Source of the DNA: Enoplosus armatus
Lineage: Eukaryota > Chordata > Actinopteri > Centrarchiformes > Enoplosidae
Reading direction: 5' to 3'
Assembly (NCBI RefSeq): GCF_043641665.1
Contig: NC_092196.1
Span: 14,009,692 to 14,073,691 of the forward strand
DNA length: 64,000 nt
Under the pieces are notes generated by a model that had not been told where the DNA came from, searched no databases, and saw only the letters and a program-made list of their open reading frames with translations. The position numbers were made by a program, and so were the translations under genes. Positions 1 to 13,041 of the stretch are shown here, piece by piece (positions within the stretch are counted from its first letter, which is position 1; every line of letters begins with the position of its first letter).

Positions 1-3000
1 TCGTGTAGTGTTTGAACGTTTACATATAGATAGCTTCACTTTATGGTCTCAGGAAAAGAAAAACTGTACAGTCTTGACTCTAAAGTTGTCCTGGCTGCTA
101 CTATAGCCAACATTTCCATCTTAAGTTATTCTCACAGATGTAAGGTTGAACTTTTTGGTTTTCTCTAGTTTGAGATTTCTTCACTAAAACTGTCTGAACA
201 GGATGAAAAATGTTTCAAACCTGAACCTCTTCTCCTCTGTGCTACCCTGCAAGAAAGAGTTCACGTGGGCCACAGCTGACTTGCATTGTTGTTTGTGACG
301 AGTGAGCCGCCTATGCAAGCAGTGGTTACTCAAGACTCCCCTAATGACATTATGGGCCTAATGAGTTTTAATTGGGAGGAGATCTTAACTTGCAGGCCTA
401 ATTGCATCTGATTAAAGACAATATTAGTTTTACTGCTGGCAAATTGGTTGGGGGGGGTTGGAGGGATCGATGGTGTCCTTGTGGAAATATCCCAAATGTC
501 CTCCAAATGGTGATGAAGAGATGGAACAAAAGCATAAGAGGAGGCAGGGCCAGGTGAAGAAACACTCAACATGCAGCGATAGTGTGTTAAGAGGAACACA
601 CTAGCAGAAGTGATAAGATGAGCAGGACTGAAGGTTAAGTACTCATCCGGAACAACTCTGTGTCTCACATCCACAGCTTTTGAAGACACACTGTGATTGT
701 GTGAACAGAGTACACCTTTAGATTGAAGACACAGAAAAATATAGATGACGCCATTACACATATCTCACCCCATGATTGCCCGATCTGCATTCCACCAATT
801 CTAACTTCCACTTCCCAATAGCTGAACTGCTAGAGCCTCATACTTCTGTACTGTATGTATTTTTGGATATTACTTGGCTCACAGTTTGTGAGTGCTACTC
901 TCTCTGGGGCTGTGAAAATCTACCCTTAAACAGAATTTGCGGTTTAATTTGTGTGATCTTCAACAGGTGAATCAATGTTTAAGAAAACGAACAGATAGCT
1001 CCCAAAGATGGGAAACCACTTAAACCAGTGTTTTCATCTCTGCAGCCATCTTCATGGACTCAGAATGTTTATTTTCTGTAAAGCTAACTGGCCTGAATCT
1101 AAAAATATGGCCATTTCTCCAGTGAATTACATTTGGCAGTGTATCTCTCTTGCCTCCTCCGTTCTTAAATCCTGCCGGACTTATTGGTCTTTGGTGACAT
1201 CGTCTTACCTCTGAATACTTCTTCACAGAATCAGGCCTAAACTGTTCGAATTTATAACATTAATATGTAAAAATGCTGTTCAGGGAAGGTTTATTATGGT
1301 TTCACTGGGAGAGCAGACTTACTGCTTATGGACCATGCAGTGACATTAGAGAAGAATTCAGTCATTTGCATTTAAGTAATTGATTAAAACTCGCAGTACA
1401 ACCACATCAACCTGAGTTATTATGCATAATTATACATATTTACATCCACGCACCATAAGAAAACTCATGCACACGTTCGTATGTACACAAACATACACAC
1501 ATTGATGCAACTAGGTATGCAACCAAAAACACATACAGTGCTAGTTCTGTTTCCATGCCACCATAAATACATGCCCTGGATCGACGGTGATTTAAAGCCA
1601 GACACAAGAGAGTATAGTAAATTATGCGTGTATGAGGCTTCATTTCCTCCTCTTCTTAAGCACTTGCTTAATTGCCATTCTCACCTGAGCAATTGTATAA
1701 TTTCCTTTATTTTTCTCCTCCTCTGCCCAGAATATGAGTCTATAATGAGCTGTGGGTGTCCCCCAAAGCTAAGCCTGGCGCCTTGAAATAGGTTTCACTA
1801 ATTTACCAATTAGTCATAAGATACAATTAGTGTGCAAGTTCCCTAAGTCCATGAGTGCCCCCACCACCGGCCTCCCCACTTTGATTGTTCAATCTCTGCA
1901 GTGATCATCACTCCATTACTTGGCTCATGCTCTCGCCCTGCTTTGTTCAGCCTCGCTACGAAAGCGAGGTCCCACCTGCACTTTGGATATTACTCTAACC
2001 CTATGTGCCTCTGAGGGAATCGGTGAGGGAGTGGGAGTGTGTGAATGTGTCTACGTCCGCAGCTCTGGGTTTCTGTTTAAGTGCAGCTGGGACCGGTTTC
2101 ACTGACCAGGAGGATGAGAGTTGGGGAGGGGAGAGGGGGGGGGGGCGTCTGGAGACTAGAAAACTTATGAGAACTGAGACAAGTTACCAAGTAGCAAAGC
2201 AAAAGTTTGCTGGAGGTGCAAATCTAATTTATAGTTGGAGAATACCGTGTTGTGTTTCTCTCCTTGGTTTGCTCAGCCATTAAAACTAAACCTGAGGACA
2301 AATAGAAAATATAAAAAAACCCACAACAAATATCAACGCTACTGTGCTCGCTGTTGGTTGCTATTATGCCGTGCGTGAGGCTCTGGATGAACAGCAATCA
2401 ATATGTGAGAGGTCATTTGTCTGTGCCTTTTTCTGTGCAAGGATAGTTCTTTTTTTTTTCTTTAAGGCAACACAGTTCTCCTATAAGGGTTTCTTGTAAT
2501 TTCAGTAAATTCCCTTCTTTTTTTCATAAAATTACCAACTGATCACTGAGGGGAAAATTAGGTAATTTGACATCAACACTAATGCAATAAATTAATGAAA
2601 TAATGGAAATAATGGTAATTATAATGTCATTATCATCTTAATAGTTCTTAAGGCTAAAAATGTTGTTGACCTTTGGCAGATTGGGAAGTTTGCAGTTAAT
2701 AGATTACATTGATTTTGGTAACCACTGCAAGAGTTAGGGTTAGGGTTTTGTCAGATGAAATAGACCTTAATGCATCTTTTGGCATCTTTATCAATTAATG
2801 ATATGATATGAGTATTTATATAGGTTTATGAAAGTGAGAAACATCAAAATAAATGTATCACAGATTTACAAAAGGATGGATGTCTAGAAACATGTATTGC
2901 TCAAGAACATGCATCATTTGTATGAAATAGTGCAACCAGGTTTTAGCTTCAGCATCTTCTCAGTTGGCTGAGACTGAGGCAGGAGTTTTTGTGTCGATTG

Positions 3001-4560
3001 CAGTCGGCATTTGGGGACACTTAGAGTGTGATCACACCAAACATGTTTGGAGCAGTTTATTGAAACTGTGGAACAGTTTATGTTTCATTTAGACAAGCTA
3101 AAACAATGCAGTTCGATCTCCAAATAACAGAAAATAACTGCGCTGAAACCAAGGGAGGGCATAGAAGGACACACTCTTTATGATCTCAGCTTGCACAATT
3201 GTAGGCTCTCACAGTTTACTACAGACAACTGGCTAGTCACTTCCAACTGACACGTACAGACTGGAGAACAGACTACGAACTCTTTAGTCTTATTGATGAT
3301 GATTCACTTTGCATCACACAGTGAAGCTCTCTTTTACACCCTTTTACAAATGATGACGGATACTATGTTTAAAGTTGTAATCCTTATGATTTCAGTCCTG
3401 GTAGATTTGGCGACACCCATGGTGATATCAGCAAATGCCATTTCAAACTACAGCAAACACTCCTTGAGCTGCTAATTTGTCCGAAATACCACAGAGGAGT
3501 AACTGCTGCAGCTGTTTCCAGTGCAGCCAAACAACCCACGTTGTTTGACAAAAGAAGTCAAATATAATTGCGACCATGATGTGATTTCACACCGTCCATG
3601 GCGCAAGTAGTTTTCCACATGACAGCAGGGCAAAGTAAAGAGTTAGTTACCTTACTGAGAAGTTGGAGGTGTGCAGCTTGTTGCCTGAAGCACTTCATTT
3701 AACAGTTCACTGTGGCTGCTCCTTCTTGATCCATCACTCCCTTGCAAAAACTAAATATGAGCCGCAGACAAGAAATGTCAAAAATAAAAATGTCCTTGTA
3801 ATAAAAGCCACTCCACGTTTGGCCAGTTGAATGCTTTTAATGTGAAGCAGCATAAGTAGGAAATGTTTGGTTTGCAATAGCAGTAACTTAATATAGCTCT
3901 AATACAGAGAGTCAATCTAAGACAGCTAGGCTGTCTTACTCGCTGATATAACTGCTAAGACAATCTCATGTTCCCCATGGATCCTCCTGTCATATGATGA
4001 CTCAGATCCAACCTGAACAGCTGGATAGCATGGCTAGGTGGACTTACAGACCCACTACCTGTCAATTCCACTCTGGATCAACACGTCTAATGTAATTCTG
4101 TATATGAAGCTTTCAGGCACCAGGAGTCATGGAGTCTTCTTCATGAACTTGAACTTACACACATTTTTCTCACTGTTTAGATGGAGGGAAATAGGTGGGA
4201 GTTGCCATTGGCTGGGATATGGATACCACTGTCTATCTGCATTGTTCTGAGCACATCTCTGAGCAGGAAGGGCCCAGGAGAAACCGAAGAACTTGGATTT
4301 TCACAAGTTATCAGGACTATCCTGGACTAAACTCTGGTCTGTGCATCTGGCATGAATCTATCTCCAGGTTCAAAAATGTTATTTTATTGGTGGAAACCTT
4401 AAACCTGGGTACCCATGGGTAATAAGGTATAATTAAAGTAAATAATGTAGTCAATTAAGCTGCAAAACAGTTTGAATGAAAGGAAAATGTTCTATCCCAT
4501 TGGTGCATATCAAATATGCATATGTATTTATTTACTTGTCATTCGCTTCACAGTGTCTTT
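1..4560. other. Non-coding AT-rich sequence, no supported gene
   Basis: No open frame here has splice-linked partners, recognisable domains or codon structure that I would defend. The longest (about 143 codons on the minus strand, 330-761) contains no known motif. Around 330-440 there is a dense run of TAAT/ATTA cores that looks like a conserved non-coding block (see findings). A G-run interrupts the sequence near 2140. The rest is ordinary intergenic or intronic sequence. Confidence 0.6.
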
Positions 4561-4890
4561 GATAATTCTTTATCTCAGCTTCTCTCTTTCTACCTCTCTC
4601 TCTCCTTCACTATACCTTCCTCTCTCACTCACTTCCTCTCAGAGGTTTATTCCCTTCATGCTAATGGACAACCCCCCCTCCTCATGTCTATCTAATCAAA
4701 AATCAATTAAAAACACCTCGCCGCTGAGTCTCCAGAGCCGAGCCTAGGTTGAGGGTGGAACAGAAACGCTTCCCGCACTCTCTCCCTCTTTCTCTCCCTC
4801 TCACGATCTCTCCCTCACTCCCTCTCTCTCTCTTACTATCTGCCTCTCCCTCCCTCTTCCTCTTATGGCCTCCCTCTCTCTCTCTCCCCT
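4561..4890. repeat. Polypyrimidine (CT-rich) low-complexity tract
   Basis: Two stretches, about 4576-4640 and 4775-4890, consist mostly of C and T with repeated tctc and ctccct units. Short open frames across them encode Ser/Leu/Pro-rich low-complexity peptides and are not genes. Confidence 0.7.
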
Positions 4891-5429
4891 AAGCTCCGCC
4901 CTCCTGTCTACTGGAAGTTGGCAACATGATTTACGAGAACGGAGAACTTAATTTATATATTTTTTTCCTCTTGCATCCTCTCATTTATTTATTAGATTTT
5001 TCTCCCAGCCGCCTCTTCCTGTCTCTGGCGTGGAGGGGAGGCGGAGGATAGAGGGAGAGAGAGGATAGGATTAGATGGAGAGTGGTCTCGGGGCAGACCA
5101 GTAGACTGGCAGGCCTGCAGACATGGAACAGATCTGTCCCACACTTAATGGCATTAGTGCCGTCCCTGAAAGGGGGAGGGGAGGCCAGCAGGGAGACAGG
5201 CTAACATATTAAAACTGCTTCTATACCAGACGCTTGTCTACTCCACTCAAACTCCAACTTCAACTCCAACTATCTTTCTTTCTGGGTGTATTTGTGTGTC
5301 GTTCGATTGAGTGTCAATTGTTCTGTCGAAACTAAGATCAGCTCTTAGCTTAGACATACAATTCTCTCTTTAAACACATTTAAACAGTGGACCCCATCAG
5401 AATTATTTTTTCTAAATATGTTCACACTG

Positions 5430-5433
<4 letters not shown>

Positions 5434-5473
<40 letters not shown>
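5434..5473. repeat. (CA)n microsatellite
   Basis: About 20 uninterrupted CA dinucleotides. Overlapping open frames show Thr-His runs that come only from the repeat. Confidence 0.95.
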
Positions 5474-5474
<1 letters not shown>

Positions 5475-6341
5475 CACAAAGAATATGCCCTTTATCCAGC
5501 ACACATGTCGATTCAGGAAGAAAACTTGCTCTACCATCGTGTCAGGTGCAAATGGACTTCAGCTCAAAAGCTAACATGGCCCACGGTGGAAAGTGACATC
5601 TCTGTCGACTCTGTCTTTGTGGATAAAACTACAATCACTTCTTTTTGCTACTCTCTCCTTAACTCATTTACACTTACCCTCTTCCCACCAGGACTTTACA
5701 CATCTTACTGATCTATGTGACTTTGGTGTGATCAGTGCCGGATTGCTGACTGTCAGCACACCTTCCAAAACTAGATCCGAGCCCCAAGGCACCCTCAGAG
5801 GCTCAAATTACCCTCTCTAACCTGCTTGGACAGCACACTCATACTACACACTACTACTGTTCCAGGAGCTTTGGGAAATTGCATTCAGGAGTTGGACACG
5901 AATGGTGGGCATCAAAAGGAAGCAAAAGACAGTTAAAGGTGGAAGATTGGAGTCAGCAACAAAAGACCAGGGACAGAAAAGAGTCAGACAAAGAGGAGCG
6001 CGCTCTCCTTAAACATGCACATATCAAGTGTAGGAGACCATGGAGTGGCCGGGAGAGAGGAAGTGGCCAGGGAATGTGAGAGGACACTGACAGACAGGTG
6101 GAGCCAACACGCTGTGTCTTTTGATTAATGGAGCGGAGAGTTAGTAAATATACATGGACCCCGCCCTCCAGCTCTTTCAGCTGTCTCAGCACAGCCTGGC
6201 ATGGATGGATGGGGGGGGTTTCTTCCTCGCCTATAAGAAAAGGTTAAGTCACGACAATATTGTGGTGGATGTTGAAAATATTAGCAATACTTCCCCCTCT
6301 GTCATGCGAGTTTGATTTATCCATCTTCCTCTGCGCAGGTT

Positions 6342-6367
6342 GAGGAGGAGGAGGAGGAGGAGGAGGG
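6342..6367. repeat. (GAG)n trinucleotide repeat
   Basis: Eight to nine GAG/AGG units inside a longer purine-rich stretch that runs to about 6390. No coding frame is supported around it. Confidence 0.85.
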
Positions 6368-6390
6368 AAAGCAGGGACAGGAGGAGATCG

Positions 6391-7848
6391 GCAGACACTA
6401 ACAGCCTGGGGAGTGTTTTCTCTTTATCTCTGTGTCACAAAGGCCACCCCGGGTACAGCAGGTGTGTCTGGGAACAGCTTTAGAGGGAGCTATTGATCCT
6501 ACTGAGTACTCCTACTGTATATAGCCGAGCTCTGCCCACACCCTCGCACCCTGAGGAAAACTATACAGGAACAGGCCATGCTAAAGGTCACCCTCTGATG
6601 GAGATAGGGAGCTGCATCTGGCTCTGCATACCTATTTAGTGTCTTAACTGGCTTGAAACCTTATTAGTAAGTCAATCCACATTCTCACACACTTTCATTA
6701 CAAAGCAGCAGTTATGTGTAGTGATTGTTAACATTTCTGTGGAAAATGAAGGAGGAAGAACAACAAAAAACAGCATGACTAGACTATAGTAGTATATTAA
6801 TAGTTGTTTACAGAATATAAAAAAGTACAATTAGGAGCTTGTTGATTAAGTACTGTAGTTACCCAGTAATTATTCAAATCAATTATTGCTCGTTTCAGCT
6901 ATGAATTTAATTTGATGCATTATCAAGGCTTTTCTGTCACTTGCAGTATTCCACTTTTTCATAGTTTCCCATTCTTTAAGATGCTCCTGTAACAAGTCCT
7001 CTTTTAGAGACTGATATTTTGTTCTGCTAATGGCTAAATGTAAGGCACCAGTTCCTCTAAAAAAAAAAAAAAAAACTGTTTCATTATAAATTCTAATTAA
7101 CAATTACAATTTTTTGTTCCTAATGTTTCAACGTTACAAGCAAAATGTCAAGTTAATATTAAAGCACATTTTTTCCACCTCAGTTCAAAACAAGGACACA
7201 GCATGGTAATAGCATCATAATTTGTATTGGAGATACAATGTTCCCTGAAAAAACATTTTCTATCTAATTCACTGAGGTCCCACATAGTCTGGTTGGCATT
7301 TTCTGCACATCTTAGAAAAACTTTATAAACCTGTTATTTGAAAATGCCGAATTGATTAATAAATATATTCTAATCCATTCAGCTGACAGTCCAGGATATG
7401 TTCCTCATCACTCCATAAAAACAATATTCACCAAAGGCTTTATTGTGGAATTTTTAAGTCATTTTGTTAGCTGTGTGCTTCTCAGCCACTTCTTTAAACA
7501 CTGGATACTGAATTGGTTTGTTGGACGCCATGTTATGCGCAGCTGTATGTGTTTAGCCTGCAGTTAATTCTGGATGGGAGTGAATGTCCATTAAATGTAA
7601 TCTTGTTTTTCAGTCCAGCGCTCAAACCACAACTTCAGAGAATTGGCCACCGATGAAGACACCATCCATCATCCTACTGACGCTCTGCCAGAACACTTAG
7701 TGATAAATATGGAGGCTTTTCAAGTTGTACCTGTCTTTGAAAAACCACACAATCATAAACACACATAGACTAAGGATACACAGACTCCTATCTATTTCTG
7801 CAAATCAAATGTATAAAAAAAATATTTCTTGTGCCTTTTCATCAGCTG
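6391..7848. other. Non-coding sequence, no supported gene
   Basis: AT-rich sequence with a 15-bp A-run near 7060 and short open frames only. Nothing in it resembles an exon with splice signals and a recognisable product. Confidence 0.5.
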
Positions 7849-7856
7849 CTTCTCAC

Positions 7857-8379
7857 CAGTGGTGGGTCGAGTAAACAAAAAAGGTACTCAAGTAAAAGTA
7901 TTGTTACTTTATAATTATATTGACTCAAGTGGAAGTAAAAGTATTTGAGTAAGAGTTAAAAAAAAAATAGTAGTGAGTAACTTCATTAGATGCAATGTAT
8001 TACGTTCCTTAACAGGTAATTTTCTCAGTAACTTTGCATTTAGGTTTAACAGGATATGTGCATGGAGAGGGGCAATAGTATTTATTTTTGAGAGTTTAAA
8101 TATTCAGACTTTGTTAATTCGTTCCTCATTGGGGTTTCCAATAATAGTGTTGAGTGAGGCAAGTAAAAGTCTGCAATATTGTGTTATAAACAAATCCTCA
8201 CCGCCGGCGCAGAGTGAGATCCAATTCAATTCGAAATGCTAGCTACCATGTAGCGGTAAAAATAAAAGTAGCAAGAAGTGTGTAGCCCAAATGAACACAG
8301 TAGAAGTACACATATTTTATTGTAAATGTACTCAAGCAAGAGTAACAAGCAAAACAACTAATCTTACTACCCACCACTG
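7857..8379. mobile_element. Non-autonomous hAT-like DNA transposon (MITE)
   Basis: The 523-bp block starts with CAGTGGTGGGT and ends with ACCCACCACTG, a perfect 11-bp terminal inverted repeat. It is bordered by near-identical 8-bp direct repeats, cttctcac (7849-7856) and ctcctcac (8380-8387), with one mismatch. Eight-bp duplications and CAG-type termini are typical of hAT superfamily elements. The subterminal arms are rich in actcaagtaaaagta-type motifs on the left, with the related actcaagcaagagta on the right, a pattern I associate with abundant fish hAT MITEs. The interior has only an 89-codon frame without a transposase motif, so the copy must have been mobilised in trans. The family name is not assigned. 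Confidence 0.8.
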
Positions 8380-8387
8380 CTCCTCAC

Positions 8388-9180
8388 TCTGCCGGCAGCT
8401 GCTTCACCGCTTGCTATCTAGCATTATTATTTCACTGCTGTATGTCTGCATGTGTGCATGTATGCAAGCTTCTCTACCCCATCTCACCTCCTCAAAATGT
8501 ATGAAGAAACCCAAAATGATCCACTCAGAAATTTGAGTGCTTTTAGAGTTGATCTGAGGAGCCCACTAGAACACTTATCTCAGCATCAACAGTGCTGCAG
8601 AAAAAAAGAGCTCCCTTAATCGGATTTCTGGAGCTCTAAAAGGTTTTCTGCACATGGGCTCCTCTGCAGGCCGCTGGGCTCCAGGGCCAGGCTGGGCACT
8701 GAGGCCTGACTGCCAGCCCGACTCCGTGGCTGGACTGGCTGATAAAGTCCAGAGACTCATTGGTGTCTTTGTTAGCCGCTACGAGCCTACGAGTAAGATG
8801 ATACTAATTAGAGACTTTGAATATGTGATTCAATCAGTGGACACACACAGATGCAGAAGCTCACAGATACACAACACCCACACCTTTTCCATACAGACAA
8901 AAGATACAGTATGTAGATATTATGGTATGTGTACACACACACACATGCAGACACACACTTTTTAGACTCTGTGATTTGCTTTTGTTGTCTTTTTCCCACT
9001 GTACACCTACACATCAGTCCATGGACTCACACAGAGGAATATCAGTGGTTCACTGTGCCCTGAAGCAAGTGAGAGCTGCAGCAGACATTGATCAAACTGA
9101 CTTCTAACATGAAGAAGTTCAAAACCGCACTTTTCAAATCCCTTTACAGCCAGCAACCTTCCACTGCTGAAAAAAAAGAA

Positions 9181-9217
<37 letters not shown>

Positions 9218-10160
9218 ACACACACACACACCCATTATTACACCCTGCTGTGTGTATTCTGGCTAACATGAGCATATAGACTCACAGATCCTCGTTCACA
9301 CACTCTTACAAAATGCAACATAACCCTGACATTTTTAGCTCGCACTCATACAAAAATGGCATCAGTGCCTTTCACATTCCTCAGCTGAATGACTGAGAAA
9401 ATACGGTATTTCAGTGATAACAAAGGCATCTCAAAAGCGACAGTGAAAACAATTCAATGGCTGGATGAACTGTTTTCTGAAGGAGCCAGGTAGCTGTTCC
9501 CTGAAATGAGCACATTGTGCCGTTAAAGTACAAAACATCCTCTAAAATTACTAATTTGTGCACTCAATAGTCTTTTTCATTCCCTGAATTTAGTCATTTG
9601 CTCCCTCGAATTAATAATTTGCGCCCTTAGATTTCTGTATTGCACACTTAAATTCTCTCCAATTATTAGTGTTATCACCTTCACTCCATTTGTTCTTGTT
9701 CCCCCGACATTCTCGCTATAGACGCTTGGATCTAACACTGTTTTATCAGGTTTGGGCTGTTAAATACAATTTTGTATTATCTTTGGCATTACTTAAACTT
9801 ATTTTACAGGATAACAGATGAGCTCTGCTGAAAGAGAAGGAATGCAAAAGTGTGAAGGCTAAGTAGCTTCGAATTCACACGTGTCAGTTTGCCATTGAAA
9901 CTGCAAATCTCACCCTATGGTTCAGATGAGCTCTCTAAACTACTCAAAGAATAACAGAAATCTGTGTTCCTCCTACAAACGATACTAAAGCCTGTTTTGG
10001 CTTCCACAAAAGTCAAGGAAATGTACCATCTTTTTGCACAGCAGCTCCAGAGTTATTAGCCTTTGTTCCAACTGTTTTGCATATTCAGCCTCCCTTCCAG
10101 CCCACATAGATGTTAATGCACTCCCACACAAACAGATCGGTGTGAACAGGGCAAACATAT
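8388..10160. other. Non-coding sequence with scattered CA tracts
   Basis: No gene is supported. Short CA clusters occur around 8935-8957, in addition to the major array listed separately. The open frames are short and low in information. Confidence 0.5.
9183..9231. repeat. (CA)n microsatellite
   Basis: About 24 CA units with one interruption (cat) near the middle. A minus-strand frame of alternating Cys and Val comes from the repeat. Confidence 0.95.
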
Positions 10161-10166
10161 TTTCCA

Positions 10167-10167
<1 letters not shown>

Positions 10168-10197
<30 letters not shown>

Positions 10198-10228
10198 ATC
10201 TATCTATCTATCTATCTATCTCTCTCTC
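10168..10228. repeat. Compound (CT)n-(CTAT)n-(CT)n microsatellite
   Basis: A CT array is followed by about six CTAT units and more CT. It yields spurious Ser-Leu-rich frames. Confidence 0.9.
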
Positions 10229-11820
10229 ACACTGTCTCAACTGTCTTTCACTGCTGTCTTTTTCTAAAACCCACTCACATCACACCCAACCAAGCACACA
10301 CGTGTCCGAACACAAGTACACACACACACACGCACGCACACACACACATACAGGTGCACAAAGTAAGTTTTTTGTGAGTCTCTGGCAACCACCTCAGTGT
10401 GCTGGATCAGCTGAAAGAGGATCCATCCCTCAGATCCCGCTGTACCTCTCACACATACTGATGTAGCCTGATCTCCTGTCAGTGAGACGGCCTGCAGGGA
10501 GCGAGTCTGGGGCTTATAGCACGGCCTCCAGAGACCATCTCAGCCAGATGCTCAAAGAGCTGGAAAGCCAGGAAACAATAGCCACTACAGAAAGCCAGGG
10601 ATGCTGCACTGTCGGCCCGTGCCGTTTAGGCTGCTTTATATGACATCACCACACAGCTCACGTCTGGCAAGTCACCAGTGTTTTGACGTGAGACGAGTGC
10701 AGTATAGTGATACGCCTCAGGACACACACAAATGCATGCTAACACGCTTGTACACACTTGTACAAAAAGGTACACACACACACACACTTAGTTCCCTGTG
10801 GCAACAGTGTCACAACAGTGGGCATGAAAACAGAATGTGTCCAAGCAAATCTACAGTACAAAGGCTGTGTGTCACTGCATGAGAGCGTTCAAATGAAACC
10901 ATAGCCACGGCTCTGACTCTGACTCTGCCACGACACCAGATGAGTGTTTTTACAACTTGGGACTTATTTTGGTTTATATTGCCTAACAATTATATTAGTT
11001 ACAACAATTTATTTAGAGACTTGTTTGTTGAGATCTGGAGCTGTAAATCTCAGCAATTAAGTTTGAGTTTGTCTGCGTGTAGCTTCAATTTGTTTGCGGA
11101 TGCACATGTTTAATGTGTCCATTGATTTAACACAAAAATTTCTTTACACTGAAGAGCATGTCATTAAAATAAAACAGCACAGACTCGCCTTGTTGTAGCA
11201 ATGTTGCATTCATTTCTTCCGGCAATACTGTTTTTTCTCCCAGGAGATGGAGGTGCTCCACTCTCTGCAGTATCATGTGGAATATTCCCCTTCCTTTTTC
11301 TCCCTTCTGTATTACTCTCTTTACATGAGAATGTGTAAATATGGAATTATTGAGAAATTGATTGTTGCTCTCTTCTGCCCAGTGTGGCCTTCCTCCCATT
11401 AATCTCTCATGCCTGCAGAAGAAGCTAAAAATCCATCTGGGGCCCTTGCTGCAGACAATTGTCTGAAAGACCCGTTCCATCCAAATTGAATTAGAATCAA
11501 TGTGGAACATACACAAGCAAGAGCATCATTAGATCAAGGGATGTAAGTAAAGAGAGGGACAGTGAAGGAGAAGGAGAGGAGAAGCAGCTGATCGCTCTCC
11601 GCCTTTTCGGGCCATGTTATCAAGCCTCCAAATGAGATCAGTATGAATCAAATTTGGTTTTCTTTTTTTCAGTTCTTCAAGTATTCATCGCCGCATCAGG
11701 CTGTCGGTTGCTTTCTCACAAGCAGTATGCACGCACACACGAAAAAACTCACAACTTTTCCAAGTGACTGTTGAGCCCAGCCCTGAGCCTTCAAGTCTTG
11801 ATGTAAGCACCACTTTCTCT
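10229..11820. other. Non-coding sequence, possible conserved block at 11160-11500
   Basis: No gene is supported. CA clusters lie at about 10318-10348 and 10772-10787. The stretch 11160-11500 is balanced in composition and contains several homeodomain-type cores. A 129-codon minus-strand frame covers it but has no recognisable domain or exon context, so I leave it non-coding. Confidence 0.45.
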
Positions 11821-11850
11821 CTGCAGACAAGAAGGGGTGCAGAGTTAGAA

Positions 11851-11880
11851 GAGGAGGAGGAGGAGGAGGAGGAGGAGGAG
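11851..11880. repeat. (GAG)n repeat in a long purine tract
   Basis: Ten GAG units at the core of a purine-dominated strand running from about 11830 to 11950. The Glu-rich plus-strand frame here, and the Pro/Ser-rich minus-strand frame opposite it, reflect composition rather than a gene. Confidence 0.9.
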
Positions 11881-13005
11881 CAGAAGAAGGTGGTGGTGGC
11901 GGAGAAGGAGGAGGAGAAGAGGAGGGCACCGCAAAGAAGAGAGGAAGACGGTGAGTCATGTGCAAAGACACAGCTGGTGTGACTGGGCTGCCGAGTGAGA
12001 GCAAGATGGGTGACAGAGACTGAGAGAAAGATGAAAGGCTGTGGGAGGGTACAGTGGAAGAAGAAGAGGCGTATTATAGTGAAGCTGAAAGCAGGTCAGC
12101 GACAAATGGAAATACAAGGTGATTGATATGCCTGTCACAGTGGAAAAAGCTACAAATATGAGTGAGGGAAATATGGTACAGAACCTAGAGAGGAGTCAGA
12201 GGGAGATTAGTGAGTGTTAGATAGCGAGATTTAGTCGACAGGAGATGAAGAGATACTTTAGAGAGAGCAAAGCTAAAAAGCAAAGGAGGATAGGGTAGGC
12301 GGACGATTTAAGTAATTTTGAAACTGATACAGTTTGTAGGCAGGAGAGAGTTGTGTGAGGAGGATGAGACAGGGAGAGAGGAGATATGGTGTGAAAACGA
12401 GAGATACAGAGAAAGTAAGATATGAGAGGGGGTGAGATAGAGATAGATAGGCTGGCCTGGAGTGAGACAGAGTTATCGGCCATGATCGATCTGGCCGGCT
12501 GATGCCAAATGGGGGGTGTAATGATGGGTAATGATATGAGCCTGGAGAGGGAGCACAGTGTGTGTCTATGTGTGCGTGTGCATAGTGCCTCACACTTTCA
12601 TTAATAGAGTCAATTCATCGCACCTCGCAGAGAGGGTTTAATACACGCCTCCATAACAATCTATATATACTGTACATACATGTCACAACCAGAATCTCTC
12701 TATATCTCAAGCTTTCTCCTTCTGTAATGGAGCTCTGTCCATTAATCTGTCTTTGTCTCACTCTTTCTTCTGATCCAGACTCTATCCTCTCTCTCTTTCT
12801 CTCGCTCTCTGTCCCTCGACACTCTTTCTCCCCCGTCATTTGTCTGTTTCTTTTCCTTCCGCCATTACTTTTTCATTTATTTCTCACCCACCACGAATCT
12901 CCTTGAATCTGTTCATCTGTTTTTCAAATTAACCCTTAAAACATGCATTGCCACCGGATAGTTTCAATTGCTAAAACACATAGCATGCCAAGCCACACAA
13001 ATATG

Positions 13006-13008
<3 letters not shown>

Positions 13009-13039
<31 letters not shown>
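13009..13039. repeat. (CA)n microsatellite
   Basis: About 15 uninterrupted CA units. Confidence 0.95.

Positions 13040-13041
<2 letters not shown>

Noticed and set aside
330..761. 143-codon minus-strand open frame
   Set aside because: No recognisable motif. It overlaps a TAAT-rich block that looks regulatory, and no supporting exon lies nearby.
2730..2750. Telomere-like gttagggttaggg words
   Set aside because: Only two units, too few to be an interstitial telomeric array.
11764..11982. Glu-rich 72-codon frame
   Set aside because: A product of the GAG repeat and purine tract, with no further domain.
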